This document shows positions 1-9,638 of a stretch of 64,000 nucleotides of DNA, piece by piece. The DNA comes from Palsa-506 sp963707065. Lineage in GTDB: Bacteria; Actinomycetota; Actinomycetes; Streptosporangiales; Streptosporangiaceae. A model generated the notes under the pieces. It had not been told where the DNA came from. It ran no database searches and was given only the letters and a program-made list of their open reading frames with translations. Numbering within the stretch: position 1 is the stretch's first letter; the number at the start of each line of letters is the position of its first letter. The stretch spans positions 37,091 to 101,090 of the forward strand of contig CAVPPJ010000049.1 in the NCBI GenBank assembly GCA_963707065.1. The letters are read 5' to 3'. Made by a program: the position numbers and the translations under genes.

Positions 1-194
1 GCCGCATGGTCAGCCGTCTCAGCCGCTGCCAGCGGCGAGGTGCCCGGCGGGCTCATTGATTCCTCCTGTGACCGGGACATGGTGACCTCTTCGCTCGTTC
101 GGGCTCTGTTCACTGCCGGCGCCAGCCGAAACTGGACCACGCATGACGCAACGCTCCCCGGCCGGAAATGATGCCGCCCGCCAGCCGCGCGGCG

Positions 195-1247
195 CTAGCC
201 GGCCTCCGTGGGCGAAGCATCGCCGGGAAGCCCGTCATCGCTGACGGCACGCTGACGGCCGGAAAGGAGCTTGGCGCTCATCTTGACTGCCTTGACCGCG
301 CTTGTCGTGCCTGCCTCCAGCGCCAGGCCGAGAGCCAGGACGATCACGCCCGGGATGAACAACGTCCGTGAGCCAAGCATGAGTAGCCCGATGCGGCCGA
401 GGAGATAGGGCGGGGTACAGACCACCGCTCCTATCGCGGCGCCCACGACGGTGGCGGCCAGCTTGTCGCGTTTCGAATAGGTGGTCTTCACGCCGATGAG
501 CCGGGCCGGAACGGCGACATAGCAGACCATCATCACGGCAATCACGACACTCAGCGAGATCGCGAACCACCACTGTCCCCAGCGGACGAAGACCACCGTC
601 GATATGCCGAGGCAGATGCCGACCACCGTGCCGACTCCCAGGACGACAGCCAGGTTCGACCGGGCCTGGGTGACGGCGGGCCGGACCATCGGCGCACCGG
701 GCTTGGCGATGGCGAATGCGAATACAGCATTCAGGAAGAAGCACGCCGCTGTGATCGCGGCAACGGCGAGCACGATCGGGATCGTGACCGGCCCGGTCGG
801 CACGTACCGCGACTGCCCGCGCAGCACATGGGCTTTCAGGTCAAACATGGCAGCCCAGATCCACATTGCCGGGAGTAGCTGGATCAAGGTGAGCCGCCAG
901 TTTGTAACTAGCAGCTTCACTCCCTCGAACAGCATCACGAAGGCACCGACGCCAAGAGCAAGCGGAGCCAGCAGCCGCCGGGAGCGGCTCAGCCGGAGAA
1001 CCGCCTCCTCCACGGCCGCCTGATCACTGTCGCGGATGGCGCGAATGAGCCGCCTCGTCCGGCATCGCCAGGCGACCAGCCGCGTCCGGCGTACTGCGCC
1101 GCCGGTGCCGGGCTGCGGGGAATAGCCGGAGGCGTCCGCATCAGCGGGCGAGGCTGGCGGCTGCTCATGCGTATTCCTGTCGATGGCGCCTGCGAGCCCT
1201 CCGCGAGCAATGGTGCGATGACCGGGCCGAGGCCCGGCCGACGGCAA
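195..1247 (-). CDS. Conserved hypothetical integral membrane protein
   Basis: I do not recognise the family. The predicted 350-residue product has a polar, proline- and glycine-rich N-terminal stretch of about 60 residues, then a basic helix and about six hydrophobic segments from residue 90 onward, ending in a polar tail. It is therefore probably an inner-membrane protein. The start is uncertain: the outermost codon is a TTG without a clear ribosome binding site, and few ATG or GTG codons lie in frame before the first membrane segment. It is divergent from the HD-GYP regulator, with about 185 bases between them that probably carry both promoters. No function is proposed. Confidence 0.6.
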   Translation of the reverse strand: MPSAGPRPGHRTIARGGLAGAIDRNTHEQPPASPADADASGYSPQPGTGGAVRRTRLVAWRCRTRRLIRAIRDSDQAAVEEAVLRLSRSRRLLAPLALGVGAFVMLFEGVKLLVTNWRLTLIQLLPAMWIWAAMFDLKAHVLRGQSRYVPTGPVTIPIVLAVAAITAACFFLNAVFAFAIAKPGAPMVRPAVTQARSNLAVVLGVGTVVGICLGISTVVFVRWGQWWFAISLSVVIAVMMVCYVAVPARLIGVKTTYSKRDKLAATVVGAAIGAVVCTPPYLLGRIGLLMLGSRTLFIPGVIVLALGLALEAGTTSAVKAVKMSAKLLSGRQRAVSDDGLPGDASPTEAG

Positions 1248-1432
1248 CAGCCGCCCGGTCCCTCGGACGCCGCCTTCGCCTATCCGTGCCTACGAGCATA
1301 ACCTCGATCATTCGCCCGGTCCTACGCCCGTTCCCGCGGTTGTATCGGCGCCGTGTCCGGCGGGCAAAGTCGCTGTGAACGAGCCGTTCCCGAATTAAGC
1401 AGCTCGGCAGGCCACGGCCATAGACTTCCGTC

Positions 1433-3019
1433 ATGGCTGGTGGGCCGGTGACAGGCAGCGTCAGGATCGCGGAGCTAGTGGCGACGCTTTCCTACGCTGC
1501 TGACCTGGGGCTCGGTCAGCCGATGGCGCATTGCATGCGCCAGACGGTGATCGCGCTGCGCCTGGGCGGCCTCGCCGGGGCCAGCGACACCGAGCTGGAG
1601 GCCACCTACTACCTCGGGCTCATGATGAACGTCTACTGCCATGCCGATGCGGCTGAGCAGGCGAGATGGTTCGGCGACGACATCAGCCTCAAGGGGGACG
1701 GGGTCGAGACGCTCGATATGAGCACGGCGCGGATGATCTCATTCATGCTGCGGCGGGTCGGCTCGCACGGCAGTGGCGTGGCGCGCGCCAAAAGGCTCGC
1801 GACGTTCCCGCTAATCGCGCAGAAGCAGATGCTCACGTTCCTGACCACGCACTCGACGCTGGGCTCGCAGTTCGCTAGGCGGATAGGCCTGGACGAGATA
1901 GTCTGCGCCGCGATCCAGCAAGCGTACGAGCAGTGGGACGGCAAGGGTTACCCCCATCATCTGCGGGCGAAGGAGATCTGCCTGCCCGCGCGGCTGGTCC
2001 AGCTGGCCAGCCCCGTCGAGGTCTTCAGCCGCAACCACGGCATCGAGGCGGCTCAGAGGATTGCCCGCAGGCACCGGGGAACGCAGTTCGACCCGGCGGT
2101 CGTGGACCTGTTCTGCGACCGCGCGCCTGAACTGCTGGACGGCCTGGATGGGGCGGCCGCCTGGGACGCCATACTCGACGCCGAACCCGAGCTGTCCCGC
2201 CGCGTCACCGGCGCCGGCCTGGACGAGGTCCTTGAGGCGATGGCCGACCTGGTCGACATGAAGAGCCCGTTCCTGGCCGGCCACTCGCGGGGGGTTGCCA
2301 ACCTCGTCTGCGAGGCAGCTCGCGTCTCCGGCCGCACCGCGGATGACGTGCGCACCTTGCGGCGCGCGGCCCTCATCCACGACCTCGGCCGGCTCGGGGT
2401 CTCCAACGCGATCTGGGACAAGCCGGGCGCGCTGACCGAAGCCGACTCCGAGCGCGTTCGCCTGCATCCCTACCTCACCGATCGCATGCTGGCCCGGGTG
2501 AGCGCGCTCGGCAGCAGCCGCGAGATCGCCGCCCGCCATCACGAGCGGCTGGACGGCTCCGGTTACCCGCGCGGGCTGACCGCTGCCTCGCTCACGCGAT
2601 CGGACCGGCTCCTGGCCGCAGCGGATGCCTATCACGCGATGACCGAGCCGCGCCCGCACCGGGCACCGCTTGATCCGGACCAGGCCTCGCGCGAGCTGCG
2701 GGCCGAGGTCGTGGCCGGCCGTCTCGACGGCGAGGCAGCGGACGCCGTGCTGCGGGCGGCGGGCCACCGGGCGCCTGCCCGGCTGGCATGGCCCGGCGGC
2801 CTCACCGCCCGCGAGGTCGACGTGCTCAGGTTGCTGGCCCGTGGCAACTCGAACAAGCAAATCGCCCAGCGCCTGGTGGTTTCGCCGAAGACCGCCAGCA
2901 ACCATGTGGAGCACATCTACTCGAAGCTCGGCGTCTCCAGCCGCGCATCGGCGACGCTGTTCGCCACTCAGCATGGCCTGATGGGTACCTTCGAATCCGC
3001 AGCTGATCCAGTCCCCTAG
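1433..3019 (+). CDS. Tandem HD-GYP phosphohydrolase with C-terminal LuxR HTH
   Basis: The 528-residue protein joins two HD-GYP-like units to a LuxR DNA-binding domain. The second unit (about residues 260-430) keeps the HD pair (LIHDLGRLGV, near 313) and the GYP signature (HHERLDGSGYPRG, near 368). The first unit (about 10-250) is degenerate: the GYP region reads YEQWDGKGYP near 165 without the paired His, and the usual HD site is replaced around YCHADAAEQ. The LuxR helix-turn-helix starts at LTAREVDVL, near 457. HD-GYP domains hydrolyse cyclic dinucleotides or related phosphodiesters, so this is likely a one-protein nucleotide sensor and transcription regulator. The fusion architecture occurs in actinobacteria; the actual ligand is unknown. 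Confidence 0.9.
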   Translation: MAGGPVTGSVRIAELVATLSYAADLGLGQPMAHCMRQTVIALRLGGLAGASDTELEATYYLGLMMNVYCHADAAEQARWFGDDISLKGDGVETLDMSTARMISFMLRRVGSHGSGVARAKRLATFPLIAQKQMLTFLTTHSTLGSQFARRIGLDEIVCAAIQQAYEQWDGKGYPHHLRAKEICLPARLVQLASPVEVFSRNHGIEAAQRIARRHRGTQFDPAVVDLFCDRAPELLDGLDGAAAWDAILDAEPELSRRVTGAGLDEVLEAMADLVDMKSPFLAGHSRGVANLVCEAARVSGRTADDVRTLRRAALIHDLGRLGVSNAIWDKPGALTEADSERVRLHPYLTDRMLARVSALGSSREIAARHHERLDGSGYPRGLTAASLTRSDRLLAAADAYHAMTEPRPHRAPLDPDQASRELRAEVVAGRLDGEAADAVLRAAGHRAPARLAWPGGLTAREVDVLRLLARGNSNKQIAQRLVVSPKTASNHVEHIYSKLGVSSRASATLFATQHGLMGTFESAADPVP

Positions 3020-3085
3020 GCGCGGGGATCCGGTCCGGCCATTTCCTGCCACTGGCGGCAGGTCCCGCTGCTCGCGGCACCGCGC

Positions 3086-3460
3086 TCAGGCGCCGTGCAT
3101 CGCCTGCATGTTCTTCATGACCGCCGCCGTAACCTCCCGCAGCTGGCCAGCCGGGCTGATCTGAAGGAACTCACTGCCAGCTTCGGCCGCCGGTGTATGG
3201 CCGGGCTCAACATAGTACGCGTCACCGGCCTCGCACACTTCCTCCCGGTCGGCGAAGCGCCAGGTCAGCCTCCCCTTGAAGACATAGCCCCAGTGCGGGC
3301 ACTGACATCTGTCATCGGGCAGGCCCTTGAGCATCGGCGCCAGGTCCGCATCCTGGCGGATTGTCGTGAAACTGGTGGTGTAGCCCGCGAGGTCCTCGTG
3401 CCGGTCCTCCGCCGGGCCGAAATCGTCGACCTGTGCACTCTCCCTGGATACCTTCGGCAT
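3086..3460 (-). CDS. Cupin-domain protein
   Basis: Small single-domain cupin of 124 residues. The motif CPHWGYVFKGRLTWRF, followed by EAGDAYYVEPGHTP, matches the two conserved cupin motifs that usually hold a metal through His and Glu. The start is placed at the ATG at 3460 because GGGAG lies nine bases upstream; an in-frame ATG three codons earlier touches that GGGAG and is too close. The protein may bind a small ligand or have mono-cupin enzyme activity; the substrate cannot be read from sequence. It is convergent with the HD-GYP gene and divergent from the phosphotransferase gene. Confidence 0.85.
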   Translation of the reverse strand: MPKVSRESAQVDDFGPAEDRHEDLAGYTTSFTTIRQDADLAPMLKGLPDDRCQCPHWGYVFKGRLTWRFADREEVCEAGDAYYVEPGHTPAAEAGSEFLQISPAGQLREVTAAVMKNMQAMHGA

Positions 3461-3596
3461 CTGTCTCATCTCCCGGAGTTGACGTTTATTGCCCCTGCCG
3501 TCATGACAGTAAGCGCCGAAGGCCCAGCCGCTCATGAGGCGTTTGCCTCATCTCTTTGGTCAGCCGGGCGCCGCGTGGTCGTTAGGCTCGGCGGCT

Positions 3597-4546
3597 ATGG
3601 ACGCGACGTGGCCAGGCGAGGTTGCCGCCGGGCTCGCGTGGGCGCGGGAACGCATCGGCGAACTCGGCTGCCGGGCGGCGGCCTGCCGGTGCAGGTCAGG
3701 GCAACCGCCTGGTCCGCGGTGTACATGATCCCGGCCGGTGACACCCGGCTATGGTTCAAGGCCAGCGGCGGCGGCACCCGGTATGAGGCAGCGCTGACCC
3801 GGGCACTGGCGCAGTGGGCTCCGGGCGAGGTGCTGGCCCCGCTCGCCGTGCACGCCAGGCACGGCTGGCAGCTGCTGCCTGACGGCGGCACGCCGCTGCG
3901 CCAGCAGCCGGCCGACAGGGATCACCGGGCCTGGGAGCGGTTCGTCGCCCGGTACGCCGAGCTGCAGCGCGCGGTGAGCCCGCACACGCCGGAAATGCTG
4001 ATCCTCGGCGTGCCCGACCACCGCCCGGAGATGATGCCCGGCCATCTCGCCGCGCTGCTGCACGACCCGGCGGTGGCGATGAGCGCGCAGACCCGGGGCG
4101 CGCTGCGGGCGCTGCAGGACACCTATGCCGGTGCCTGCGCCCGGCTCGCCCGGGCCGGGCCGGCCCCGACGATCCAGCATGACGACCTGCATTCCGGCAA
4201 TATCCTGCCGGCGCCGTCCGGCGACACGTTCTTCGACTGGGGCGACGCCAGCGTGGCGCACCCGTTTACCAGCCTGCTGATCGCGCTGCGAGCCATGGCG
4301 CACACGTTCGGGCTGCCGCCCGGCGACCCGGTCCTGCGACGGTTCCGGGATGCTTACCTGGAACCGTGGGGGCTCCGCCGCGACGGTCCTGAGCTGGTCG
4401 AACTCGCCGCATGGACGGGGATGGCCGGCCGGGCGCTGGCCTGGCGCCGCGCCCTCGCCGCAGCGGGTCCCGCGGACCTTGCCGAGTACGGCGACCGGAT
4501 CGGCGGCTGGGCCGCGGAGCTGCTAGAGCCCTTCCCGCCCTGCTAG
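3597..4546 (+). CDS. Aminoglycoside-phosphotransferase-family kinase (frameshifted)
   Basis: The C-terminal part carries the APH-family catalytic motif IQHDDLHSGNILPAP (HDxxxxN type) and the downstream FDWGDA metal-binding motif, so this is a small-molecule phosphotransferase. The likely N-terminus begins at ATG 3597 (MDATWPGEVAAGLAWARERI) but lies in a different frame from the body. The frames join near 3675-3690, where one missing base in a GCGGCGGCC run would restore one protein. If there is no error, translation could start at the GTG at 3689 and give a protein lacking the first 30 or so residues. Substrate unknown; resistance should not be assumed from family membership alone. Confidence 0.72.
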
Positions 4547-4583
4547 CCACCGGAACAGTGCCGCCGCCGACGGCCCGGTGAGG

Positions 4584-5516
4584 TCAGTGGCCGCTGCTCA
4601 GCAGCCCGGCGAGCCGGGGCCCGTCGATGTTCCCGCCGGAGACGATCGCGACCGTCGGCTCCGGGCCCGCCAGCCGGACCGCCGCGGCGTAGGCGAGGGC
4701 GCCCGCGCCCTCGGCCACGACCTTGTGCCTGAGGGCCAGCTCGGCCACGGCCGCGCGCAGATCTGCCTCCGGCACCTCGACCCAGCGGTCGACCGCGCTG
4801 CGCAGCCGGTCGTGCATGACCGGGTCATAGGGGGCGGTCGTGCCGTCCGCGATCGTGTCCGGCACCAGCGCAGGCGGCGTGCCGTCAGCGAACGTCCTCG
4901 GCCACAGCGGGTAACCGCTGGACTGGACGCCGACCACCTCCACCGCCCGCCCCGCCGCGTGCATCACCGGCCCGACACCGGACGCCAGGCCGCCGCCGCC
5001 CACGGCCACGATCAGGCGCCTGATCCCCGGCACCTGCGCGAGCAGCTCCAGCGCCATGGTGCCGTGCCCGGTGATGACGGCCGGATCGGCGAACGGGTGC
5101 ACGAAGCGCTCCGGCATGGCCTCCCAGCCACGTTCCGCCATCCATGCCAGCACCTGCGCCCGCGGCCAGGACAGCACCTCGGCTCCCAGCGCCCGGACTC
5201 CGTCGCGCTTGGCGGCCGGCGCGGAGTCGAACATCACCACCTTGCAGGCGATGCCCGCCATCCGCGCCACGTAGGCTGCCGCCAGCGCCGCGTTGCCCGC
5301 GCTGACCGTCACGATTCCGGCCTGAAGATCCGCACTGCGAAGCGCGCTGACCGCGTTGAGGAACCCGCGTACCTTGAAGCTGCCGGTCGGCTGCAGGTTC
5401 TCCAGCTTCAGCCACAGCTGCTCCGAGACCGCGACGGCAGGAGTGGCGGGCAGCACGGAGATCCGGTCCACGGCACGGCTGACCTCATCGATATCGAGCC
5501 GGGAATCGACTGCCAT
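4584..5516 (-). CDS. PLP-dependent threonine/serine dehydratase-family enzyme
   Basis: A fold-type II PLP enzyme of 310 residues, the normal length for serine/threonine dehydratases and racemases. The PLP lysine is in PTGSFKVRG (K48), the phosphate-binding loop is VAVGGGGLASG near residue 170, and the C-terminal VSGGNIDG matches the segment near the pyridine nitrogen. There is no ACT domain, so it resembles the catabolic, non-allosteric class. Expected chemistry is dehydration of a beta-hydroxy amino acid to a 2-oxo acid and ammonia. It is monocistronic, convergent with the kinase gene and divergent from the oxidoreductase gene. A paralogue lies at 13923-14870. Confidence 0.9.
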   Translation of the reverse strand: MAVDSRLDIDEVSRAVDRISVLPATPAVAVSEQLWLKLENLQPTGSFKVRGFLNAVSALRSADLQAGIVTVSAGNAALAAAYVARMAGIACKVVMFDSAPAAKRDGVRALGAEVLSWPRAQVLAWMAERGWEAMPERFVHPFADPAVITGHGTMALELLAQVPGIRRLIVAVGGGGLASGVGPVMHAAGRAVEVVGVQSSGYPLWPRTFADGTPPALVPDTIADGTTAPYDPVMHDRLRSAVDRWVEVPEADLRAAVAELALRHKVVAEGAGALAYAAAVRLAGPEPTVAIVSGGNIDGPRLAGLLSSGH

Positions 5517-5609
5517 GACCGGCGATACTAGCGCGTCCCCTCCCCCGCGGCCCCGGCATAACAGCCGCCGCGCGGCGGTTAACCCGGATCACAGGAAAGC
5601 GGAGGTGCC

Positions 5610-6527
5610 GTGGTGAAGGCTGTGCGGTTCGAGGAGTACGGCGGGATCGACGTACTGAAGGTCGCGGACGTGCCCCGGCCGGTGCCGGGACCGGATCAGG
5701 TCCTGGTGCGAGTCAGGGCGGCGGGAATCAACCCCGGCGAGGCCAAGATCCGCGAGGGCCTGCTGCATGACCGGTGGCCGACCGCGTTTCCGTCCGGGCA
5801 GGGCAGCGACCTGGCCGGGATAGTGGCCGGGACCGGTCCCGGCGTGGCCGGAGTCGCCGTTGGCGACGAGGTCATCGGATATACCGATAACCGGGCCAGC
5901 CAGGCCGAATACGCCCTGGTCGAGGCCCAGAACCTGACCGCGAGGCCGGCCGGAGTGCCGTGGCCGGTGGCGGGCTCGCTGTTCGTCGCCGGTGCCACCG
6001 CCTACGCGGCCGTGCGGGCGGTCTCGCTGGCCAGCGGCGACACGGTGGTCGTGTCGGGAGCGGCCGGCGGGGTCGGCTCGATCACCGTCCAGCTGGCCAG
6101 GCTGACCGGGGCCACCGTGATCGGCCTGGCCAGCCAGGCCAACCATGAGTGGCTCGCCAGCCACGGCGCAATTCCCGTGACCTACGGCGACGGAGTGGCC
6201 GACCGGATCCGCCGCGCGGCCGGCCAGGCCGACGCCTTCATCGACACGTTCGGCGCGGACTACGTGCAGCTGGCGCTGGAGCTTGGCGTTAAGCCCGCGC
6301 GCATCGACACGATCGTCAACTTCGGCGCGGTACAGGAATACGGGGTCAAGGCCGAGGGCAACGCCGCCGGGGCCAGCGCGAGCGTGCTAGCCGAGCTGGC
6401 GGGGCTGGTCGCGGACGGCCAGCTCGAGGTTCCGGTGGCCGCGACTTTCCCGCTGACCGAGGTGCGGGATGCCTACCAGCTGCTGGCCAGCGGCCACGTC
6501 CACGGCAAGATCGTCCTGCTGCCCTGA
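5610..6527 (+). CDS. Zinc-independent quinone oxidoreductase (MDR family)
   Basis: Medium-chain dehydrogenase/reductase of about 305 residues. The N-terminal GroES-like domain starts MVKAVRFEEYGG and carries the family pattern around AAGINPGEAKIREG. The Rossmann domain has VVVSGAAGGVGSITVQLAR, the NADP-binding AAGGVG motif. Cysteine zinc ligands are absent, as in quinone oxidoreductases of the QOR type. Two adjacent GTG codons (5610, 5613) can start it; GGAGG at 5601-5605 favours either, with the second at better spacing. It likely reduces quinones or enones with NADPH. Confidence 0.9.
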   Translation: MVKAVRFEEYGGIDVLKVADVPRPVPGPDQVLVRVRAAGINPGEAKIREGLLHDRWPTAFPSGQGSDLAGIVAGTGPGVAGVAVGDEVIGYTDNRASQAEYALVEAQNLTARPAGVPWPVAGSLFVAGATAYAAVRAVSLASGDTVVVSGAAGGVGSITVQLARLTGATVIGLASQANHEWLASHGAIPVTYGDGVADRIRRAAGQADAFIDTFGADYVQLALELGVKPARIDTIVNFGAVQEYGVKAEGNAAGASASVLAELAGLVADGQLEVPVAATFPLTEVRDAYQLLASGHVHGKIVLLP

Positions 6528-6583
6528 GCGCCCGGCGTCATGGATGTTCTGGCCGTGCCTGACCTGGGCTCGCCGCCCTGCCG

Positions 6584-7297
6584 TCACCGGCCAAGGTACG
6601 CGCGCTTCAGGTCCTCGCTGCGCAGCAGCTCGGCCGCCGGGCCATCGAGCACGATCTCGCCGGTCGACAGGACATAGCCGCGGTCGGCGATCGACAGCGC
6701 CATCATCGCGTTCTGCTCGACCATCAGTACCGCGACACCGGACTCGTGGATCTCCTTGATGATCCGGAAGTTCTGCTGCACCAGCGCCGGCGACAGGCCC
6801 ATCGACGGCTCGTCCATCAGCAGCAGCCGCGGCCGCGACATCAGCGCCCGGCCCATCGCCACCATCTGCTGCTCTCCACCCGACATCGTGCCCGCGAGCT
6901 GGTTACGGCGCTCGCGCAGCCGCGGGAACAGCTCATGCACCCGCTCCAGGTCCTCCTTGAACGTCTCCCCGTCCCGCAGCACCGCGCCGAGCTCAAGGTT
7001 CTCCCGGACGGTCATGTCCGAGAACAGCCGGCGGTTCTCCGGCACGATCGCGATCCCGCCCGCGATCCGCTGCGGCACCGGCCAGCGCGTCACGTCCTCG
7101 CCGGCCAGCAGCACCCGTCCAGAGCGGGGCCGCACGATTCCCAGGATCGTCTTCAGCGTCGTCGACTTACCCGACGCGTTACCGCCGAGCAGGCAGACCA
7201 GCTCGCCCTCGCCGACCTGCAGCGAGATCCCCTCCAGGATCCGCATCTGCGCGTAGTACGTAGTGACGTTCTCCAGGCTCAGCAGCACGGCGCTCAT
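6584..7297 (-). CDS. livF: Branched-chain amino acid-type ABC transporter ATPase LivF
   Basis: Second nucleotide-binding subunit of a Liv-type importer. Walker A is GGNASGKSTT, the signature is MSGGEQQMVAMGRAL, and Walker B is LLLMDEPSMGLSP; the length of 237 residues is typical. The start codon overlaps the restored stop of livG as ATGA, giving translational coupling. It is the last gene of the minus-strand operon binding protein, livH, livM, livG, livF. The family imports branched-chain amino acids, other amino acids, amides or urea; the substrate is not fixed by sequence. Confidence 0.92.
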   Translation of the reverse strand: MSAVLLSLENVTTYYAQMRILEGISLQVGEGELVCLLGGNASGKSTTLKTILGIVRPRSGRVLLAGEDVTRWPVPQRIAGGIAIVPENRRLFSDMTVRENLELGAVLRDGETFKEDLERVHELFPRLRERRNQLAGTMSGGEQQMVAMGRALMSRPRLLLMDEPSMGLSPALVQQNFRIIKEIHESGVAVLMVEQNAMMALSIADRGYVLSTGEIVLDGPAAELLRSEDLKRAYLGR

Positions 7298-8173
7298 CCC
7301 TCCGCCAGTGCCTCGGGATCGCGCCCCATGTAGGCCTCGACGACGGCGGGGTGATTCGCGACCGCATCGAAGTCGCCTTCGGCGATCTTGACGCCGTGGT
7401 CAAGCGCGATCACCCGGTCGGAACAGCCGGCCGACGACGTGCATGTCGTGCTCGATCACCAGGATCGCGACGTCCCGCTCGTCGCGCAGCCGCCCGATCA
7501 GCTCGGTGACCTCGTGCGTCTCGGTGGGATTCATCCCGGCGGCGGGCTCGTCGAGCAGCAGCAGCCTGGGCCGGGTGGCGAGCGCTCGGGCGATTTCCAG
7601 CCGCCGGCGGTTCGCGTAGGACAGCGAGTAGGCGGGCTGGTCCCAGCGGTACCCGGCGAGCCGCTGGCCGAAGAACGACAGCACGTCCTCGGCCAGCGCC
7701 CGTGACTCGCGCTCCTCGCGCCGGGCTCGTGGCAGCCGGAGGACCGATTCCCACGCCATCGCCCGGGTGCCGCCGTAGGTCGCGGCCATCACGTTCTCGA
7801 TCACCGACATGTTCAGGAACAGCCGCAGGCTCTGGAACGTGCGCGCGATCCCCAGCCGGGCGATGCGGTACGGCTGCTGGCCGAGGATCGACTCCCCCGC
7901 GAAGCTGACATCGCCGGAACTCGGCTCGTAAATGCCGGTGATCACGTTGAAGACCGTCGTCTTGCCGGCCCCGTTAGGCCCGATCACGCTGACGACCTCC
8001 CGGTCGGCGACTTGCAGGTCCAGCTCGGAGATCGCCCGCAGGCCGCCGAACGACAGCGTGACCTGTTCAAGATTGAGAACGGGCCCGCCCCGCCGGTCCC
8101 CCGCGGCAGCGCCAGCCGGCGCCGCCGGGGCTCCGGCGCCGCCCGGGCGCTCCGGCTCAGCGCTCACCTGCAC
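7294..8173 (-). CDS. livG: Liv-type ABC transporter ATPase LivG (frameshifted near C-terminus)
   Basis: Nucleotide-binding subunit with Walker A (IGPNGAGKTTVFN), the Q-loop region, a signature-like segment LSYANRRRLEIARAL, and Walker B (LLLLDEPAAGMNP). The open frame breaks after EHDMHVVGRL. The expected LivG C-terminus (DRVIALDHGVKIAEG to YMGRDPEALAEG) continues in the next frame from about 7425 to a TGA at 7294 that overlaps the livF ATG. One extra T in the CTGTTCC run explains the break. Once corrected, this is a normal full-length LivG. Confidence 0.88.
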
Positions 8174-8189
8174 ACCTCCGGCACGACGC

Positions 8190-9631
8190 TCATGTCAGCG
8201 CCTCAACGCGCCGCGCCCCGAGCAGGCCCTGCGGCCGGGCATTCATCATCACGATCAGTATCGCGCCGATCATGAGCTGCCGGGTAATAGCTGGCTCGAG
8301 GACCAGCCTGCTTTCCCACACGAACGATGCCAGGTAGATGGTCGGCACCAGCAGGATGGTTCGCCACGGATCGTGCAGCTGGACGAGCGCGATCAGCATG
8401 CACACCAGCAGGACGAAGCCGAAGTTTCCCGCGGTTTGCGGATTGGCCGGGACGATCACCCAGTCGCGCAGCGCGTCGCCGATCCAGCCGCCCGACCCCG
8501 GCCCGCCAGCGATCGCGCTTGCCGAGATGGCACCGGCGATGGCGTGCGCCGCGAACCCGAACGCGACGATCGCGGCCAGGACAGCACCCAGTTTCCGCCA
8601 CGGACGCATCTTGACCAGCAAGGTCACCAGAATCAAGCCGTAGAAGACGTAGCCGGCATCGGTGGGGCTGCGCAGCACGCCGTCCAGGGTGACGTTCAGG
8701 ACCAGCGCTCCCACCACCGCTCCGCCGATGCTGCCCGCGCCGCCGAGGATGAGCCCGGCGAAGACCAGGATCAGGTACGGCGTGTCGAAGTCCGTCGGGA
8801 AAACGCTGATCTGCTGGGCGGCGAAGATCGAGCCGGCCAGCGCCGCGATCATGGCGCCAACCGCGAACGCCAGCAGCTTCACCCAGTTGACCGAGACCGT
8901 CATCGCGCCCGCCGCCAGCGGATCCTCCCGCACCGCCCGCCAGCCCCGGCCGGTGCGTGAGCGTTCGAGCATCCGCATTGCCCCCATCGTGAGCAGCACA
9001 ACGACCAGCAGCAGGTAGTAGTAACTCGCGTTGGTTGTGAGCTGAATCCCGAAGGACCGGATCGGGTCGATGCCGACGATCCCGTCGGGCCCGCCCAGCT
9101 TGCTCGGTGCCACGTTATTGGTGAACTCGACGAATGCCTCGCCGAAGAACAGCGTCACGATCGCCAGGTAGTCGCCGATCAGCCGCCGGGACGGCAGCCG
9201 ACCAGCAGCCCGAGGCCCGCGGCGGCGGCCATCACGATCGGCAGCGAGGCGATTGCCCACAGGTGGATCCCGAGCTGAGCCGAGGACAGCAGCGCGAATC
9301 CGTACGCGCCGAAGCCGAAGAACGCCACATAGCCGAGATCGAGCAGCCCGGTCCACCCCACCACGACGTTCAGCCCCAGCGCGAGCAGCGCGAGCAGCAG
9401 CGAGTCGATTCCCACCTGGAGCTGGAACCCGCCGAGGCCGACCAGCGGCAGCACGGCCGCGGCCAGGCCCGCGATCAGCACCCGGGGCCACCAGCCGATC
9501 CGCTCGACCTGGCGCTGCGCACCGCCGAGCCAGGATGGCAGGTACTCGCGCCGGTGCGCCTGCCTGGCGACCCACTCGTCGGCCCCGACCTGCGGGCCGG
9601 TTGTCGCCGGAGGCTGCGGCTCGGTGCTCAC
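8190..9631 (-). CDS. livM: Liv-type ABC permease LivM (frameshifted)
   Basis: Permease subunit with about ten hydrophobic segments. The N-terminal part starts at 9631 and reads to LGLLVG near 9200. The body resumes in another frame with LIGDYLAIVTLFFGEAF, the LivM signature region, and runs to 8190. A single missing C near 9197 (GGCTGCC for GGCCTGCC) joins them. The N-terminus carries an extra cytoplasmic extension of about 50 residues before the first membrane helix. An unusually long hydrophobic C-terminal half follows the core (residues about 330-470), so it is larger than a typical LivM. Confidence 0.85.
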
Positions 9632-9638
9632 GGCTGCC

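Noticed and set aside
1..194. Gene fragment at the left edge
   Set aside because: No frame in this short stretch shows a recognisable motif or good start; I see nothing to annotate.
3597..4546. Aminoglycoside resistance gene
   Set aside because: The family motif is present, but the APH fold covers many kinases, and the gene is frame-broken here; no drug specificity can be read.
7294..8173. Programmed ribosomal frameshift in livG
   Set aside because: No convincing slippery site is conserved with the other broken genes; similar one-base breaks occur in many unrelated genes, so sequence error is simpler.
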